A DNA stretch of 64,000 nucleotides from Paenibacillus tengchongensis (lineage in GTDB: Bacteria > Bacillota > Bacilli > Paenibacillales > Paenibacillaceae), in the NCBI RefSeq assembly GCF_008973665.1, contig NZ_WACP01000012.1, forward strand, positions 124,001-188,000. Direction: 5' to 3'. The notes under the pieces are model-generated. The model made no database searches, was not told the origin of the DNA, and was given only the letters and a program-made list of their open reading frames with translations. Shown here one piece after another: positions 34,047 through 43,010 of the stretch. How positions within the stretch are numbered: position 1 is the stretch's first letter; each line of letters opens with the position of its first letter. Made by a program: the position numbers and the translations under genes.

Positions 34047-35189
34047 TTACACCACATGCTGGGCCCGCTGCTGATCCTCCATCAGCCACTGCACCAGCAT
34101 GACCTCCGGCACCGGCCCTTTGTAGGCCTCGGCATATTCCCGCACGCGCTCCAGCAGCCGCACCGCCGTCTCGGCGGTAACGGTCAACCCGCGCTGCTGC
34201 AGCGCATGGACCACCGCTCCGCTGCCGGAATGCTTGCCGAGCACAAAATGGTGCGCCCGGCCCACCTCCGCCGGATTAAAGGTCTGATAGGTCATCTGCT
34301 CCTTCATTAATCCGTCCACATGGATGCCGGACTCATGCGTAAACGCCAATGACCCGACAATCGGCTTGGCGTCACCGACGCTGCGCCCGGAGGCCGCGAT
34401 GACCGTGTCGGCCAATCCCTGCAGCAGCTCCGGCTTGACTGCGCTGCGGCCGCCGTACAGATGCCGCCAGGCCATCACCACTTCCTCCATCGCTGCGTTG
34501 CCGGTGCGCTCGCCGATACCTGCAACCGTTGTGCTGGCCCACAAGGCACCTGCGGCGATGCCGCTCAGCGTATTGGCGCAGGCCAGGCCAAAATCGTTGT
34601 GGCAATGCACCTCCAACTCCACATCGTCCGGAACGGCACCGAGCAGTTCCGCCACCCGTGCGGACATCTGCCCCGGATGATGCGCCGATACCGTGTCGGC
34701 ATAACGGAACCTCCGCACGCCTTCACGGTACAAGGTGTTCACGACTTCTACAAGATATCCCATCTCCGCTCTGGAGGAATCCTCCATCCCGACCGACACC
34801 GTCATCCCGAGCCGCAGGCCGTATTCGGCGGTGCGCTGCAGCTTCTGCAGCCCTTCCGCCGGCGTCAGCCCCAGCTTGCCGTGCAACTGAATCAGCGATA
34901 CCGGAAGGGAGACATGGCTCCAGTTCACCCCGGTGCTCCGTGCCTTATCAATATCGCCGGTGACCGACCGGTTCCAGGTCATCAGCTTCATCGGAAGCCC
35001 CAGTTCAGCAATGGCCGCGATGTCCTCCTGCTCTCGCTTTCCCATGGCAGGGATCCCTATTTCCGCCTGATCTACCCCGCACTCCGACAGCAACTTTGCG
35101 ATTTCCAGCTTTTCCGCCCTCGTGAATGAAACACCAGCCGCCTGTTCGCCATCTCTGAGCGTCGTGTCGCATAGCTTAAGACTGTTCAC
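34047..35189 (-). CDS. nifV: homocitrate synthase
   Basis: Condenses acetyl-CoA and 2-oxoglutarate to (R)-homocitrate, the organic ligand of the FeMo cofactor. The 380-residue product has the DRE-TIM barrel start LCDTTLRDGEQAAGVSF, then VELEVHCHNDFGLACANTLSGIAAGALWASTTVAGIGERTGNAAMEEV (metal-binding HxH) and KHSGSGAVVHALQQRG. The GTG at 35189 follows AGGAGG at a good distance and overlaps the hesA stop (GTGA). The frame is open to 35219. It is the last gene of the nif operon. Confidence 0.93.
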   Translation of the reverse strand: MNSLKLCDTTLRDGEQAAGVSFTRAEKLEIAKLLSECGVDQAEIGIPAMGKREQEDIAAIAELGLPMKLMTWNRSVTGDIDKARSTGVNWSHVSLPVSLIQLHGKLGLTPAEGLQKLQRTAEYGLRLGMTVSVGMEDSSRAEMGYLVEVVNTLYREGVRRFRYADTVSAHHPGQMSARVAELLGAVPDDVELEVHCHNDFGLACANTLSGIAAGALWASTTVAGIGERTGNAAMEEVVMAWRHLYGGRSAVKPELLQGLADTVIAASGRSVGDAKPIVGSLAFTHESGIHVDGLMKEQMTYQTFNPAEVGRAHHFVLGKHSGSGAVVHALQQRGLTVTAETAVRLLERVREYAEAYKGPVPEVMLVQWLMEDQQRAQHVV

Positions 35190-35938
35190 GGTGTACCTCC
35201 TTCTCCGCAGCAAGCGCAATTCGGATTACGGGTAAGCCCAACGCTGTAACAGGCGAAGTCGAGTGAGCTGAAACGGTGCATTACGCCCGCATAAGTTGTC
35301 CCTACCCTTGTAATCCATTTTACGGCTTCCAATGCTGCCAGACAACCCGCAATACCGGAGGTAGCACCCAAAACTGGAAAACCGAGCGGTTCCCACTCCG
35401 GTGACTTATCGGGATACAGGCATTCCAGACAAGGCGTTTCACCGGGGATCACCGTCGTCAGTGATATTTCGAAACCGTACATGGCTGCCTCGACCATCGG
35501 CGTTCCGGTAGCGACACACAGCCGGTTCAGGGCATAGCGCTCCGGAAAATCATAACGCGCGTCGATGACAATATCGGCGCGCTCCACCCATGGCCTGGCT
35601 GTATCCGCTTCAATTCTGGCATTATAGCCCTCAATCTCGACATGCGGGTTCAGCCGTTTCAGATGCGCGGCGGCCGTGCTGATCCGCTCCATCCCGAGAT
35701 GCTCATGGTCCATCAGGATTTGCCGGTTGAGATCCGGCGGTACAATGATTCCCTCATGCGCCAGAATCAGCCGGCCCACGCCGGCGGCTGCCAAATACAG
35801 CGCCGCCGTACCGCCGAGCCCGCCGACACCGGCCACCATTACGGTGGCCTCCGCCAGCGCGCGTTGTCCGCTCTCGCCAAGCAGCTTCAGCTGCCGGGCA
35901 TACCGCTGCAGTTCCAAACCTTCGGCCAGCTGTTCCAT
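35186..35938 (-). CDS. hesA: HesA/MoeB/ThiF-family protein
   Basis: E1-like adenylyltransferase of 250 residues. The ATP-binding stretch VMVAGVGGLGGTAALYLAAAGVGRLIL is followed by DLNRQILM and the two CxxC zinc pairs CLECLYP and CACCGEG. In Paenibacillus nif operons hesA sits between nifX (or orf1) and nifV; a role in cofactor synthesis or metal-sulfur handling is proposed but the exact reaction is not settled. It is translationally coupled to nifV. Confidence 0.92.
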   Translation of the reverse strand: MEQLAEGLELQRYARQLKLLGESGQRALAEATVMVAGVGGLGGTAALYLAAAGVGRLILAHEGIIVPPDLNRQILMDHEHLGMERISTAAAHLKRLNPHVEIEGYNARIEADTARPWVERADIVIDARYDFPERYALNRLCVATGTPMVEAAMYGFEISLTTVIPGETPCLECLYPDKSPEWEPLGFPVLGATSGIAGCLAALEAVKWITRVGTTYAGVMHRFSSLDFACYSVGLTRNPNCACCGEGGTP

Positions 35939-35972
35939 TCCCGTCTCCTCCTGTGCCTGTATATTATGGGTT

Positions 35973-36545
35973 CTACCCCTCCAGGCTCAGCAATCCGTGG
36001 AGGGCTGTTGCATCCTTGTAGTTGTGCAGAAAGACGAGCCCTTCTTCTATGCATTCCACACCGTACCGCAGCAGCTTCTCCTCTGCGATAAACGGGAACG
36101 GGAAGCCCGCGCGCAGACTCTTAAGCAAAAGAATCACCCGGCCGGTGTACACCAGCCCCCGGCCAAACCCTTCATGATTAATCTCCGCCGTACTTTCCAT
36201 CATCGCGCCGCTCTTCTCTTCAATGACGCCGGCGGCAGCCTGAAAGACCAGCGGCACCTGGTGGCGCACCTTCGGCGAGACGGAGCAGTTGAAATCGGAG
36301 CTGCTGCGGTCACCCTCGGAAGCCAGGAATTGCCGGGCGACCTTCTCCTGCGGAGAGAGAGCCGCATACCGGCCGAAGTGATCCTCGGCGTCCAGCAGAA
36401 GACACAGCCGGCGCATAAACGCCCGGGCCAGTTCTTCATTGAGCGGCTTCGGCTCCCTGCGTTTCGGCCGCTTGCCCGCAGCCGCCCCCGCCGCTGGCGC
36501 GCCCTGCAGCTCCATTGCAGAGCTGCCTTCAACCATCGGTTCCAT
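35973..36545 (-). CDS. NifX-associated (DUF269-like) protein, Paenibacillus nif orf1
   Basis: A 190-residue protein between nifX and hesA. After a low-complexity Ala/Gly/Pro/Lys/Arg N-terminus of about 35 residues, the rest resembles the NifX-associated family (DUF269): LARAFMRRLCLLLDAEDHFGRYAALSPQEKV, then the INHEGFGRGLVYTGRVILLLKSLR stretch and a helical end EKLLRYGVECIEEGLVFL. That family is linked with FeMo-cofactor assembly in other diazotrophs. The ATG at 36545 is preceded by AAAGGGG and overlaps the end of nifX; an in-frame ATG at 36581 is less likely. Family assignment is from pattern memory. Confidence 0.72.
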   Translation of the reverse strand: MEPMVEGSSAMELQGAPAAGAAAGKRPKRREPKPLNEELARAFMRRLCLLLDAEDHFGRYAALSPQEKVARQFLASEGDRSSSDFNCSVSPKVRHQVPLVFQAAAGVIEEKSGAMMESTAEINHEGFGRGLVYTGRVILLLKSLRAGFPFPFIAEEKLLRYGVECIEEGLVFLHNYKDATALHGLLSLEG

Positions 36546-36936
36546 CGGATTCGCCCCTTTCGCCCTGCTCTTCTTCCGCACGCAGCACCTTGGCCAGCCA
36601 CATCGGCGGCTTGCCCTGCAGCATCTCCACCAGACGCTTCACCTGGTCGTCGATGGGGCTGCCCACCGGCACCTTTACTGGCATAATCTTGCGGCGCGTC
36701 ACCCGTGCAGCCGCCGATGCGCCAATCTGCATAATGAAGATCAGCGTACAATCCTCGACTGCATCGATCCGGCTGTCGATCTTGCCGGCTTCATCCTGGC
36801 TCAGCACCGCCGGAATGCGGCGCATTTCCAGCAGCTCGCCGCCCTGTTTGCTTACATTGTATACGGCGAATACCGGAGCCTGCCCGAAATGGGCATTGAC
36901 CCGCGTGCCGTCATCTGTGGCGAATGCTACCTTCAC
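36529..36936 (-). CDS. nifX: nitrogenase cofactor carrier NifX
   Basis: A 135-residue protein of the NifX/dinitrogenase cofactor-binding fold (MKVAFATDDGTRVNAHFGQAPVFAVYNV). It carries NifB-co or related precursors during FeMo-cofactor synthesis. VDxRIDAVEDCTLIFIMQIGASAAARVTR-like positions 54-82 are typical. The start is GTG, overlapping nifN by 26 bp. The C-terminus is rich in Glu. Confidence 0.93.
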   Translation of the reverse strand: MKVAFATDDGTRVNAHFGQAPVFAVYNVSKQGGELLEMRRIPAVLSQDEAGKIDSRIDAVEDCTLIFIMQIGASAAARVTRRKIMPVKVPVGSPIDDQVKRLVEMLQGKPPMWLAKVLRAEEEQGERGESDGTDG

Positions 36937-38239
36937 GGTGTCCCGCCTCCCTCCGCATGATCAAATTCCCCGCTTTGTTCGTCCATTCCATAGCGCCTCT
37001 GTAACCAACCGAGACGGACATATAGGCGCCCAGTTCGTTCCATACCGGAAAGCCCGCGGGCATAAATGCGGCACCGATCCTTTCCGCTCCGTTTATCCCG
37101 TGCGAATTGCTGATCCACAAATCGCTTCCTTTGCCCAGCACCTCTGCATCATCCAGGTCACCGACCCACACCTCGCGCTCCAGCCCGGCAACCAGTGGCG
37201 TCTCGAAGGAAGCGATAAGCGCCTTCTGCTCCACCCCAAGCTCTTCCAGCCAGCCCGAGACAGCTACCAGATGATCCGGCTCCAGCGCAGCTACCGCCGA
37301 CATTCCGGCGAACTGGAAGTGGGCGTCCAGCATGCCGTCCAGCAGATTCTCCCGTTGCCAGCAGTAACGCACCGGCACCGGTTCACCGCTGATCTGATGC
37401 AGAAAATGCAGCAGCTCATCGGTGGCCTTAAGACCCATCGCGCGGCTGAAGACCTTATACGGCGTGCCAAGCGCATTATGCAGCCGCCGCGCCGGGCGTT
37501 CCATGCTGGCTCCGACGGCGATGGTCAGGCCGGACTGCAGACTCTGCAGCATCGAATCCAGCGGTACACCGCCGCGGGTGAGCGGCGAGAAGCCGGTCAG
37601 CAGATGCCCCGACAGCGAGGTGGAGGTGTCCGGCAGCGCGATGACCTCGAAGCCGAAGGAGGAGATGATTTCTTTCAGCTCCATGACATCTGCAGGCGTC
37701 AGAAACGAACCGGGCAGCAGCGTAATCTGCCGGGTGTTCACCGTTCTTGCGCCCCGGTGCCCCACCTGCTGGATCATCTCGTCCAGCATGGCCTCTACCG
37801 TGCTGCTGTAGCCGGACTCCAGCGAACCGCGGAAGTCGGGCAGCACCACCGAGAAGGCCAGCCCGCCGCGCATATTGCGCTCCCGTTTATAGGACTTGAG
37901 CATCGTCTGGTAATCCACACCTGCGACATCGGTCAGCTCTGTGCCGATGATCCCGATGATGTCCGGACGGTGCTTGCTCAGCACGACATTCAGCGCCTCC
38001 TCCAGGTTGCGGTTGGCGTCGAAGATAACGTCCATCTCCTGCAGCGCCGAGGTCTGAACGGCAATAGGCTCACGGAAATGCCGCGTGAGCAGCGCCTTCG
38101 GAAAAGCGGAGCAGCCCTGCGCGCCGTGAATCAGCGGCATCGCCCGGTAACAGCCCTGCAGCGCCAGCACGGCGCCGAGCGACTGGCCGATCTTGATCGG
38201 ATTAATCGCTGCAGGCTTGGGCCTGCGGTTAACGGTCAT
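36911..38239 (-). CDS. nifN: nitrogenase cofactor scaffold subunit NifN
   Basis: Beta-type subunit of the NifEN scaffold on which the FeMo-cofactor precursor is matured. About 442 residues, starting MTVNRRPKPAAINPIKIGQSLGAVLALQGCYRAMPLIHGAQGCSAF, related to NifK. GIIGTELTDVAG and the DYQTMLKSYKRER stretch follow. The ATG at 38239 lies 5 nt after GGAGGG and inside the end of nifE, giving an 11-bp overlap. Confidence 0.94.
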   Translation of the reverse strand: MTVNRRPKPAAINPIKIGQSLGAVLALQGCYRAMPLIHGAQGCSAFPKALLTRHFREPIAVQTSALQEMDVIFDANRNLEEALNVVLSKHRPDIIGIIGTELTDVAGVDYQTMLKSYKRERNMRGGLAFSVVLPDFRGSLESGYSSTVEAMLDEMIQQVGHRGARTVNTRQITLLPGSFLTPADVMELKEIISSFGFEVIALPDTSTSLSGHLLTGFSPLTRGGVPLDSMLQSLQSGLTIAVGASMERPARRLHNALGTPYKVFSRAMGLKATDELLHFLHQISGEPVPVRYCWQRENLLDGMLDAHFQFAGMSAVAALEPDHLVAVSGWLEELGVEQKALIASFETPLVAGLEREVWVGDLDDAEVLGKGSDLWISNSHGINGAERIGAAFMPAGFPVWNELGAYMSVSVGYRGAMEWTNKAGNLIMRREAGHREGSIRHR

Positions 38240-39590
38240 ACGCACCCTCCTTGTCCCAGGGGGCCGGAGCGGAGGCCAGCTTCCAGATCGGATTGGCCAG
38301 CGAATAGGTCAACTCCTTGGCCAGCCGCAGCAGACCCTCGTAGCCGGCGTACGCCTTATGCCGCTCCTGATTAATATCAATGAAGGGAATCTGCTCCTTC
38401 ATCGCCACATACATATTGCGTCCGCCGGCGATCATAATATCGGCCTTGCGTTCGCGCACCGTCTTGAGAATCCGGCCGGCGCCGCCTTCAGGGATATACT
38501 CGGTATCGTCGCCGACCCGGTCGGCGATCCTGCGCACATCATCCTCTGTGCTCTTGTTGGTGCCTACTCCGACAACCTGCACCCCCAGCTCCTTCAGGGC
38601 AGAGATCACCGACCAGCTCTTGACGCCTCCGGTATAGAGCACCGCCTTTTTGCCCTTCAGCACTTTGCGGTAAGGCCGTAGTTCCTGGATAAGACGGCTT
38701 TCCTCGCGTTCCGTCAAGCGGTCCACCCTCCGCTCCATGTCCCGGTCGTTCATGAGATAAGCCATCTGCCGCAGTGAATAGGTCGTCTCCTTGGCCCCGT
38801 AGAAGGAGCCTTCAAAATACGGGATTCCGTATCTGGACTCCATCTGCTTGGCCAAGCCCAGCAGAGCCCGGCTGCAAACGACCATATTCACCTTGGCGCG
38901 GTGTGCCCAGGTGAGCTCCCGGTACCGGGCATCCCCCGTAATCCGGGAAGTTACCGGTATCCCCGCGCTGGTCATCAGCTGCTCGATATCCCACATCTCG
39001 CCGGCAATGTTGTACTCGCCGATAAGATTTACACCGAGAGGCGCATCCGGCTCCGGTTCACCCGTACCGACTACATACTGCAGCAGAGCGTCGCCGGCCA
39101 GCCGGTTGCCGAGATTCTTGCTGCCGACAAAACCCGGGCTGTTCACGGGAATGACCGGCACACCGATCCGTTCCGCCGCCTCCTTGCACACGGCATCCAT
39201 GTCTTCGCCGATGAGGGCCGTCACACAGGTTGCATATACAAATATTGCCGGCGGCGCAAAGCGCCCGGCAATATAGTCGATGCTCTCTCTCAGCTTCTTT
39301 TCCCCGCCGAAAATAATGTCGGAATCGTTCAAATCCGTGGCAAAGCCATATTGCGAGAGTGCGGGGCCGCTGGTGAGCGTACCTCTGCTTTCCCAGCTGT
39401 TTCCGGCACAGGCAATCGGACCATGGACCAGATGGGCGGCGTCCATGATCGGCAACAGGGTGATCTGGGCTCCGTCGAAGGAGCAGCCTCCGGCTGCTTC
39501 GCCCGGTTTGGGGCGCGGGCAAGCCTTGACTTTGGGAGCATGGCTTCCGCAAGCCTCAGAATCCAATTCTTCTTTGCGCACAGGTTCCAT
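38229..39590 (-). CDS. nifE: nitrogenase cofactor scaffold subunit NifE
   Basis: Alpha-type subunit of the NifEN scaffold, 453 residues, related to NifD. Visible features: GGCSFDGAQITLLPIMDAAHLVHGPIACAGNSWESRG, DIIFGGEKKLRESI, YATCVTALIGED (cluster Cys) and PVIPVNSPGFVGSKNLGNRLAG. It is separated from nifK by a 281-bp gap, the widest inside the operon, which carries a hairpin; a GGAAGGAG site precedes the ATG. Confidence 0.95.
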   Translation of the reverse strand: MEPVRKEELDSEACGSHAPKVKACPRPKPGEAAGGCSFDGAQITLLPIMDAAHLVHGPIACAGNSWESRGTLTSGPALSQYGFATDLNDSDIIFGGEKKLRESIDYIAGRFAPPAIFVYATCVTALIGEDMDAVCKEAAERIGVPVIPVNSPGFVGSKNLGNRLAGDALLQYVVGTGEPEPDAPLGVNLIGEYNIAGEMWDIEQLMTSAGIPVTSRITGDARYRELTWAHRAKVNMVVCSRALLGLAKQMESRYGIPYFEGSFYGAKETTYSLRQMAYLMNDRDMERRVDRLTEREESRLIQELRPYRKVLKGKKAVLYTGGVKSWSVISALKELGVQVVGVGTNKSTEDDVRRIADRVGDDTEYIPEGGAGRILKTVRERKADIMIAGGRNMYVAMKEQIPFIDINQERHKAYAGYEGLLRLAKELTYSLANPIWKLASAPAPWDKEGAYDR

Positions 39591-39660
39591 CAGCTTCTCA
39601 TCTCCTTCCCATAAGGTGGATGCTCATCGCATGCCCGCTAGCATGTAATGAAATGATAAT

Positions 39661-39690
39661 GGCAGGGGATTGCAACAATCCCGGCCTGCC
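39661..39690 (-). other. mRNA hairpin in the nifK-nifE gap
   Basis: GGCAGG pairs with CCTGCC and GGATTG with CAATCC, giving a 12-bp stem with a CAA loop and a 3-nt bulge. On the minus strand it is followed by ATTATCATTTCATT, which is T-rich but not a clear U-tract. It may be an attenuator or a 3' stabiliser for nifBHDK mRNA. The gap 39591-39871 has no gene; no strong promoter was found in it. Confidence 0.6.
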
Positions 39691-39871
39691 TGGCCCCCGA
39701 GCCCACCTGTGGAATCAGGCGAATTGCGGAGCCAGGTACGCCGGGCATTTTTACTTACATTTATTTGAATTGATGTTATTAAGTTTAAAGTGAAATTGCA
39801 GAAAATTACAGTAAATTTCATCACTGGCCGGGATCACATTTTCTTTAGGCATATATAAAAGATTCTTCTAC

Positions 39872-41431
39872 CTAACGCACCAGGTCATAGTTAAAGCCGG
39901 AGTTGTTGCGGTCCAGCTCATCCAGCACCGTGTTCACGATCAGCGTCAGCAGATTCAGGGCGCCCTGGTAGCCGAGAATCGGATAGCGGTGCATGTGATG
40001 ACGGTCGAAGATCGGGAAGCCGACCCGCACCAGCGGAACATCCGCATCCTTGGCGGCAAATTTGAGATGCGAGCTGCCGATGGCCAAATCCACCGGATCA
40101 TTCAGGAGCAGGGAACGCATATGCCACAGGTCATTGCCGATGTACAGTTTCGCTTCCGAGCCATAGGGACTCGCAGCCAGCAGTGCTTCGGCTTCGTTCT
40201 TGAATTTCACATCATTGAAATCGACATCACCATTCGAGCAGACGATATGCACCGGCTCCATGCCGGTTTCGAGACAAAAGCCGATCAGACCAATCAGCAG
40301 GTCGGGATCTCCCACCAGCGCTACCCGTTTGCCGTGAATGTACGGATGGCTGTCGGTGAGGGCATCCACTACCCGGCCCCGTTCTTCGGTCAAGGACGCT
40401 GGAACCGGCAGGCCCGTCAGCTCGCTGATCGCTTCCAGCAGCCGGTCGGTTCCGGTAATCCCGAGTGGCGTCGACAACGCCTGAACCGGCTGCTTCCAGG
40501 TCTGGCCGATGTAATCCTGCGTCTTCTTCAGCGTGTACTTCTGCAGCGACAGTGTTGCCAGCGCATTGGCCGCCAGCGGTACATCCGCCAGCTTGGTGCC
40601 GCCGTAGTAATACTCATATTCACCGGTAGCCGGAGAATCGTAGTTGCCGCTGTGATCGCCAAGGAAGGTATACTTTGTATCAAAAGCGTCCAGGATCTTG
40701 CGGATCTCCGCAAAGTTTCCGGTGTAAGGCTCAAATCCGAGCAGCACATTCAGCTTCTCGCCGGTCTCTTCACCGCTGCCAGGGGCCGCCTGGATGCCGG
40801 AACGGTCATACAGATAACTCAAGATACCTTTCATCATGGCATCGTAGCCGGTCGTATGGGAGCCGACGAAGCTCGGCGTGTTGCAATAGGCAACCGGGAA
40901 ATCCTCGGACACGACACCCTTTTGCCGCGCATTACCGATGAATGCCGAAAGGTCGTCGCCGATAACCTCGGCCATGCAGGTCGTACAGATGGCGACCATC
41001 TCCGGTTTATACAGCGCTACGGCATTCTCCAGACCGTCGATCAGATTGCTCATCCCGCCGAATACCGCCGCATCCTCGGTCATCGAAGAGGAGACCGCCG
41101 GCGTCGGCTCTTTGAAGTGACGGCTCAGATGGCTGCGGAAGTAAGAGTTGCAGCCCTGTGAGCCGTGCACGAACGGCAGGGTCTTCTCAAAGCCGAGGGC
41201 GGCCATAATGGAGCCCAGCGGCTGGCAGGCTTTATGCGGATTGATGACCACAGCTTTGCGGTCGAAATTCTTGGCCATATACTCTGCGGATTTGGAGTAG
41301 GCGAGCGCCTCGGCGGTTTCCTGCGCGCTGCAGGGCGCTTCGAATTGTTTCTTGTTCTCCCGTTGCTGCACAAAGCGTTCTTCCGAGAACAGCGAATTAT
41401 AATCCGGAGCCTCCAGTCTGTCCTTGCTCAT
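39872..41431 (-). CDS. nifK: molybdenum-iron nitrogenase beta subunit
   Basis: Beta subunit of dinitrogenase, 519 residues. P-cluster cysteines lie in KACQPLGSIMAALGF, HGSQGCNSYFRSHLSRHFKEP and ICTTCMAEVIGDD. VAYCNTPSFVGSHTTGYD is also typical. The ATG at 41431 overlaps the nifD stop by 4 nt (ATGA) with AGAGGGGG upstream; the frame runs on to 41566 but that part lies inside nifD. Coupled translation fits equal amounts of NifD and NifK. Confidence 0.97.
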   Translation of the reverse strand: MSKDRLEAPDYNSLFSEERFVQQRENKKQFEAPCSAQETAEALAYSKSAEYMAKNFDRKAVVINPHKACQPLGSIMAALGFEKTLPFVHGSQGCNSYFRSHLSRHFKEPTPAVSSSMTEDAAVFGGMSNLIDGLENAVALYKPEMVAICTTCMAEVIGDDLSAFIGNARQKGVVSEDFPVAYCNTPSFVGSHTTGYDAMMKGILSYLYDRSGIQAAPGSGEETGEKLNVLLGFEPYTGNFAEIRKILDAFDTKYTFLGDHSGNYDSPATGEYEYYYGGTKLADVPLAANALATLSLQKYTLKKTQDYIGQTWKQPVQALSTPLGITGTDRLLEAISELTGLPVPASLTEERGRVVDALTDSHPYIHGKRVALVGDPDLLIGLIGFCLETGMEPVHIVCSNGDVDFNDVKFKNEAEALLAASPYGSEAKLYIGNDLWHMRSLLLNDPVDLAIGSSHLKFAAKDADVPLVRVGFPIFDRHHMHRYPILGYQGALNLLTLIVNTVLDELDRNNSGFNYDLVR

Positions 41432-42885
41432 ATGCTCGCCCCCTCTTTCTGCACTTTGGCCTTCTTCGGAATCAGATTCCACACCGGGCTGTTCACCGTC
41501 ATATCCATATCCTTGGCAAAAATCTTGAAACCGTCGAAGCCGTGATACGGCCCGCTGTAATCCCATGAATGCATCTGGCGGAACGGAACGCCCATCTTGT
41601 GGTACACATACTTCTCTTTCACGCCGGATCCTACCAGGTCGACGTTCAATTTCTGGGCCAGCTCTTCCAGCTCATAGGCTGTCGGATCGTCCATAATGAT
41701 CGAGCCCTCCTGCATCATCGGGAAGGTCCGTTCGTAATCGTCCTTATGGGCAAATTCATACCCGGAAGCCACGATGTCCATGCCCAGATCCTCGTAGGCG
41801 CCTACCGTATGACGGGAGCGCAGGCCGCCGATCATCAGCAGCACTTTTTTATTCTCCAGACGGGGTTTGTATTTAGCGATCACCGCATCCATCTGCGGCT
41901 TGTATTTGGCAATCAGCTTCTCGCAGTTTTCCTGGATGGTTTCATCAAAAAGCGCGGCGATGGCCCGCAGGCTCTCATAGGTCTTCGTCGGGCCGAAGAA
42001 GTTGTACTCCATCCACGGGATCCCATAGGCCTTCTCCATATGGTCGACCATGTAGTTCATGGAACGGTGGCAGTGGATCAGGTTCAGCTTCGCCTTATGG
42101 GCAATTTCCAGCTCATTCAAGGTTCCGTCTCCGGACCACTGGGCAATGACGCGCAGGCCCATTTCCTCCAGCAGGATACGCGAGGCCCAGGCATCGCCGC
42201 CGATATTGTAATCACCGATAATATTTACGTCGTAAGGGCCGGTTTCCGCCAGCTCGGCGCGCCCCATCACGAAATCGCGGATTGCATCGTTGGCGATATG
42301 GTGGCCGAGCGACTGGCTGACCCCGCGGAAGCCTTCACAGCGTACCGGGACAATCGGCATATCGAGCTCTTTGGCCATCTTCTTCGATACCGCTTCAATA
42401 TCGTCGCCGATCAGGCCGACCGGACACTCCGACTGCACCGATATGCCCTTGGCCAGCGGGAACATTTCCGTTATCTCTCGCATAATCACTTCCAGCTTTT
42501 TGTCACCGCCGAAGACAATATCCGTCTCCTGAAAATCGCTCGTTACCTGCATCGCGGTAAAGTTATCGATGCCCAGTGTGCCGTTGGCATAGTTCCGGCG
42601 CGTACCCCAGCTGTACTGTCCGCAGCCGATAGGGCCGTGGCTGATATGGACCATATCCTTGATCGGTCCCCAGACTACCCCTTTGGAACCGGCATAAGAG
42701 CAGCCGCGCGGCGTCATGACGCCCGGACGGGATTTGATATTGGACTTCAGCGCGCAGGTACCGCAGGTCTTGGAGTCCTCGGTATTGACCTGATAATGCT
42801 TTTGGCGGTCCTTGCGCGCCTTTTGGGGATAGGCTTCCAGCATTTCTTCTACTATTTTTTTACTCGACTCGATATCCAGTCCCAT
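41428..42885 (-). CDS. nifD: molybdenum-iron nitrogenase alpha subunit
   Basis: Alpha subunit of dinitrogenase, 485 residues, site of N2 reduction. P-cluster cysteines are in RGCSYAG, HGPIGCGQYSW and QSECPVGLIGDD. The cofactor cysteine is in LIHCHRSMNY and the homocitrate-side histidine in FRQMHSWDYSGPYHGFDG, as expected for the molybdenum enzyme and not the Vnf/Anf forms. The ATG at 42885 follows AAAGGAGGG; the frame continues to 42936 without support. Confidence 0.97.
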   Translation of the reverse strand: MGLDIESSKKIVEEMLEAYPQKARKDRQKHYQVNTEDSKTCGTCALKSNIKSRPGVMTPRGCSYAGSKGVVWGPIKDMVHISHGPIGCGQYSWGTRRNYANGTLGIDNFTAMQVTSDFQETDIVFGGDKKLEVIMREITEMFPLAKGISVQSECPVGLIGDDIEAVSKKMAKELDMPIVPVRCEGFRGVSQSLGHHIANDAIRDFVMGRAELAETGPYDVNIIGDYNIGGDAWASRILLEEMGLRVIAQWSGDGTLNELEIAHKAKLNLIHCHRSMNYMVDHMEKAYGIPWMEYNFFGPTKTYESLRAIAALFDETIQENCEKLIAKYKPQMDAVIAKYKPRLENKKVLLMIGGLRSRHTVGAYEDLGMDIVASGYEFAHKDDYERTFPMMQEGSIIMDDPTAYELEELAQKLNVDLVGSGVKEKYVYHKMGVPFRQMHSWDYSGPYHGFDGFKIFAKDMDMTVNSPVWNLIPKKAKVQKEGASI

Positions 42886-42958
42886 GTTGACCCTCCTTTT
42901 CAAGATGCAGGCTGCCTGATGGCTCCTGCGTGTCATTCATTGACCCTCCGGCGGCCTT

Positions 42959-42996
42959 CCGGTAAAGCTCTCGTCTCTCCACTCCAGCTTTACCGG
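42959..42996 (-). other. mRNA hairpin in the nifH-nifD gap
   Basis: An 11-bp perfect stem, CCGGTAAAGCT / AGCTTTACCGG, with a 16-nt loop, starting 14 bp after the nifH stop codon. There is no U-tract after it, so it is more likely a 3' stabiliser of nifH mRNA than a terminator. Such a structure would help produce more NifH than NifDK. Confidence 0.75.
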
Positions 42997-43010
42997 ATCT
43001 ATGCGGCCGT

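Noticed and set aside
39624..39824. Small gene in the nifK-nifE gap
   Set aside because: A 66-codon minus-strand frame spans the hairpin, has no ribosome site and no family resemblance.
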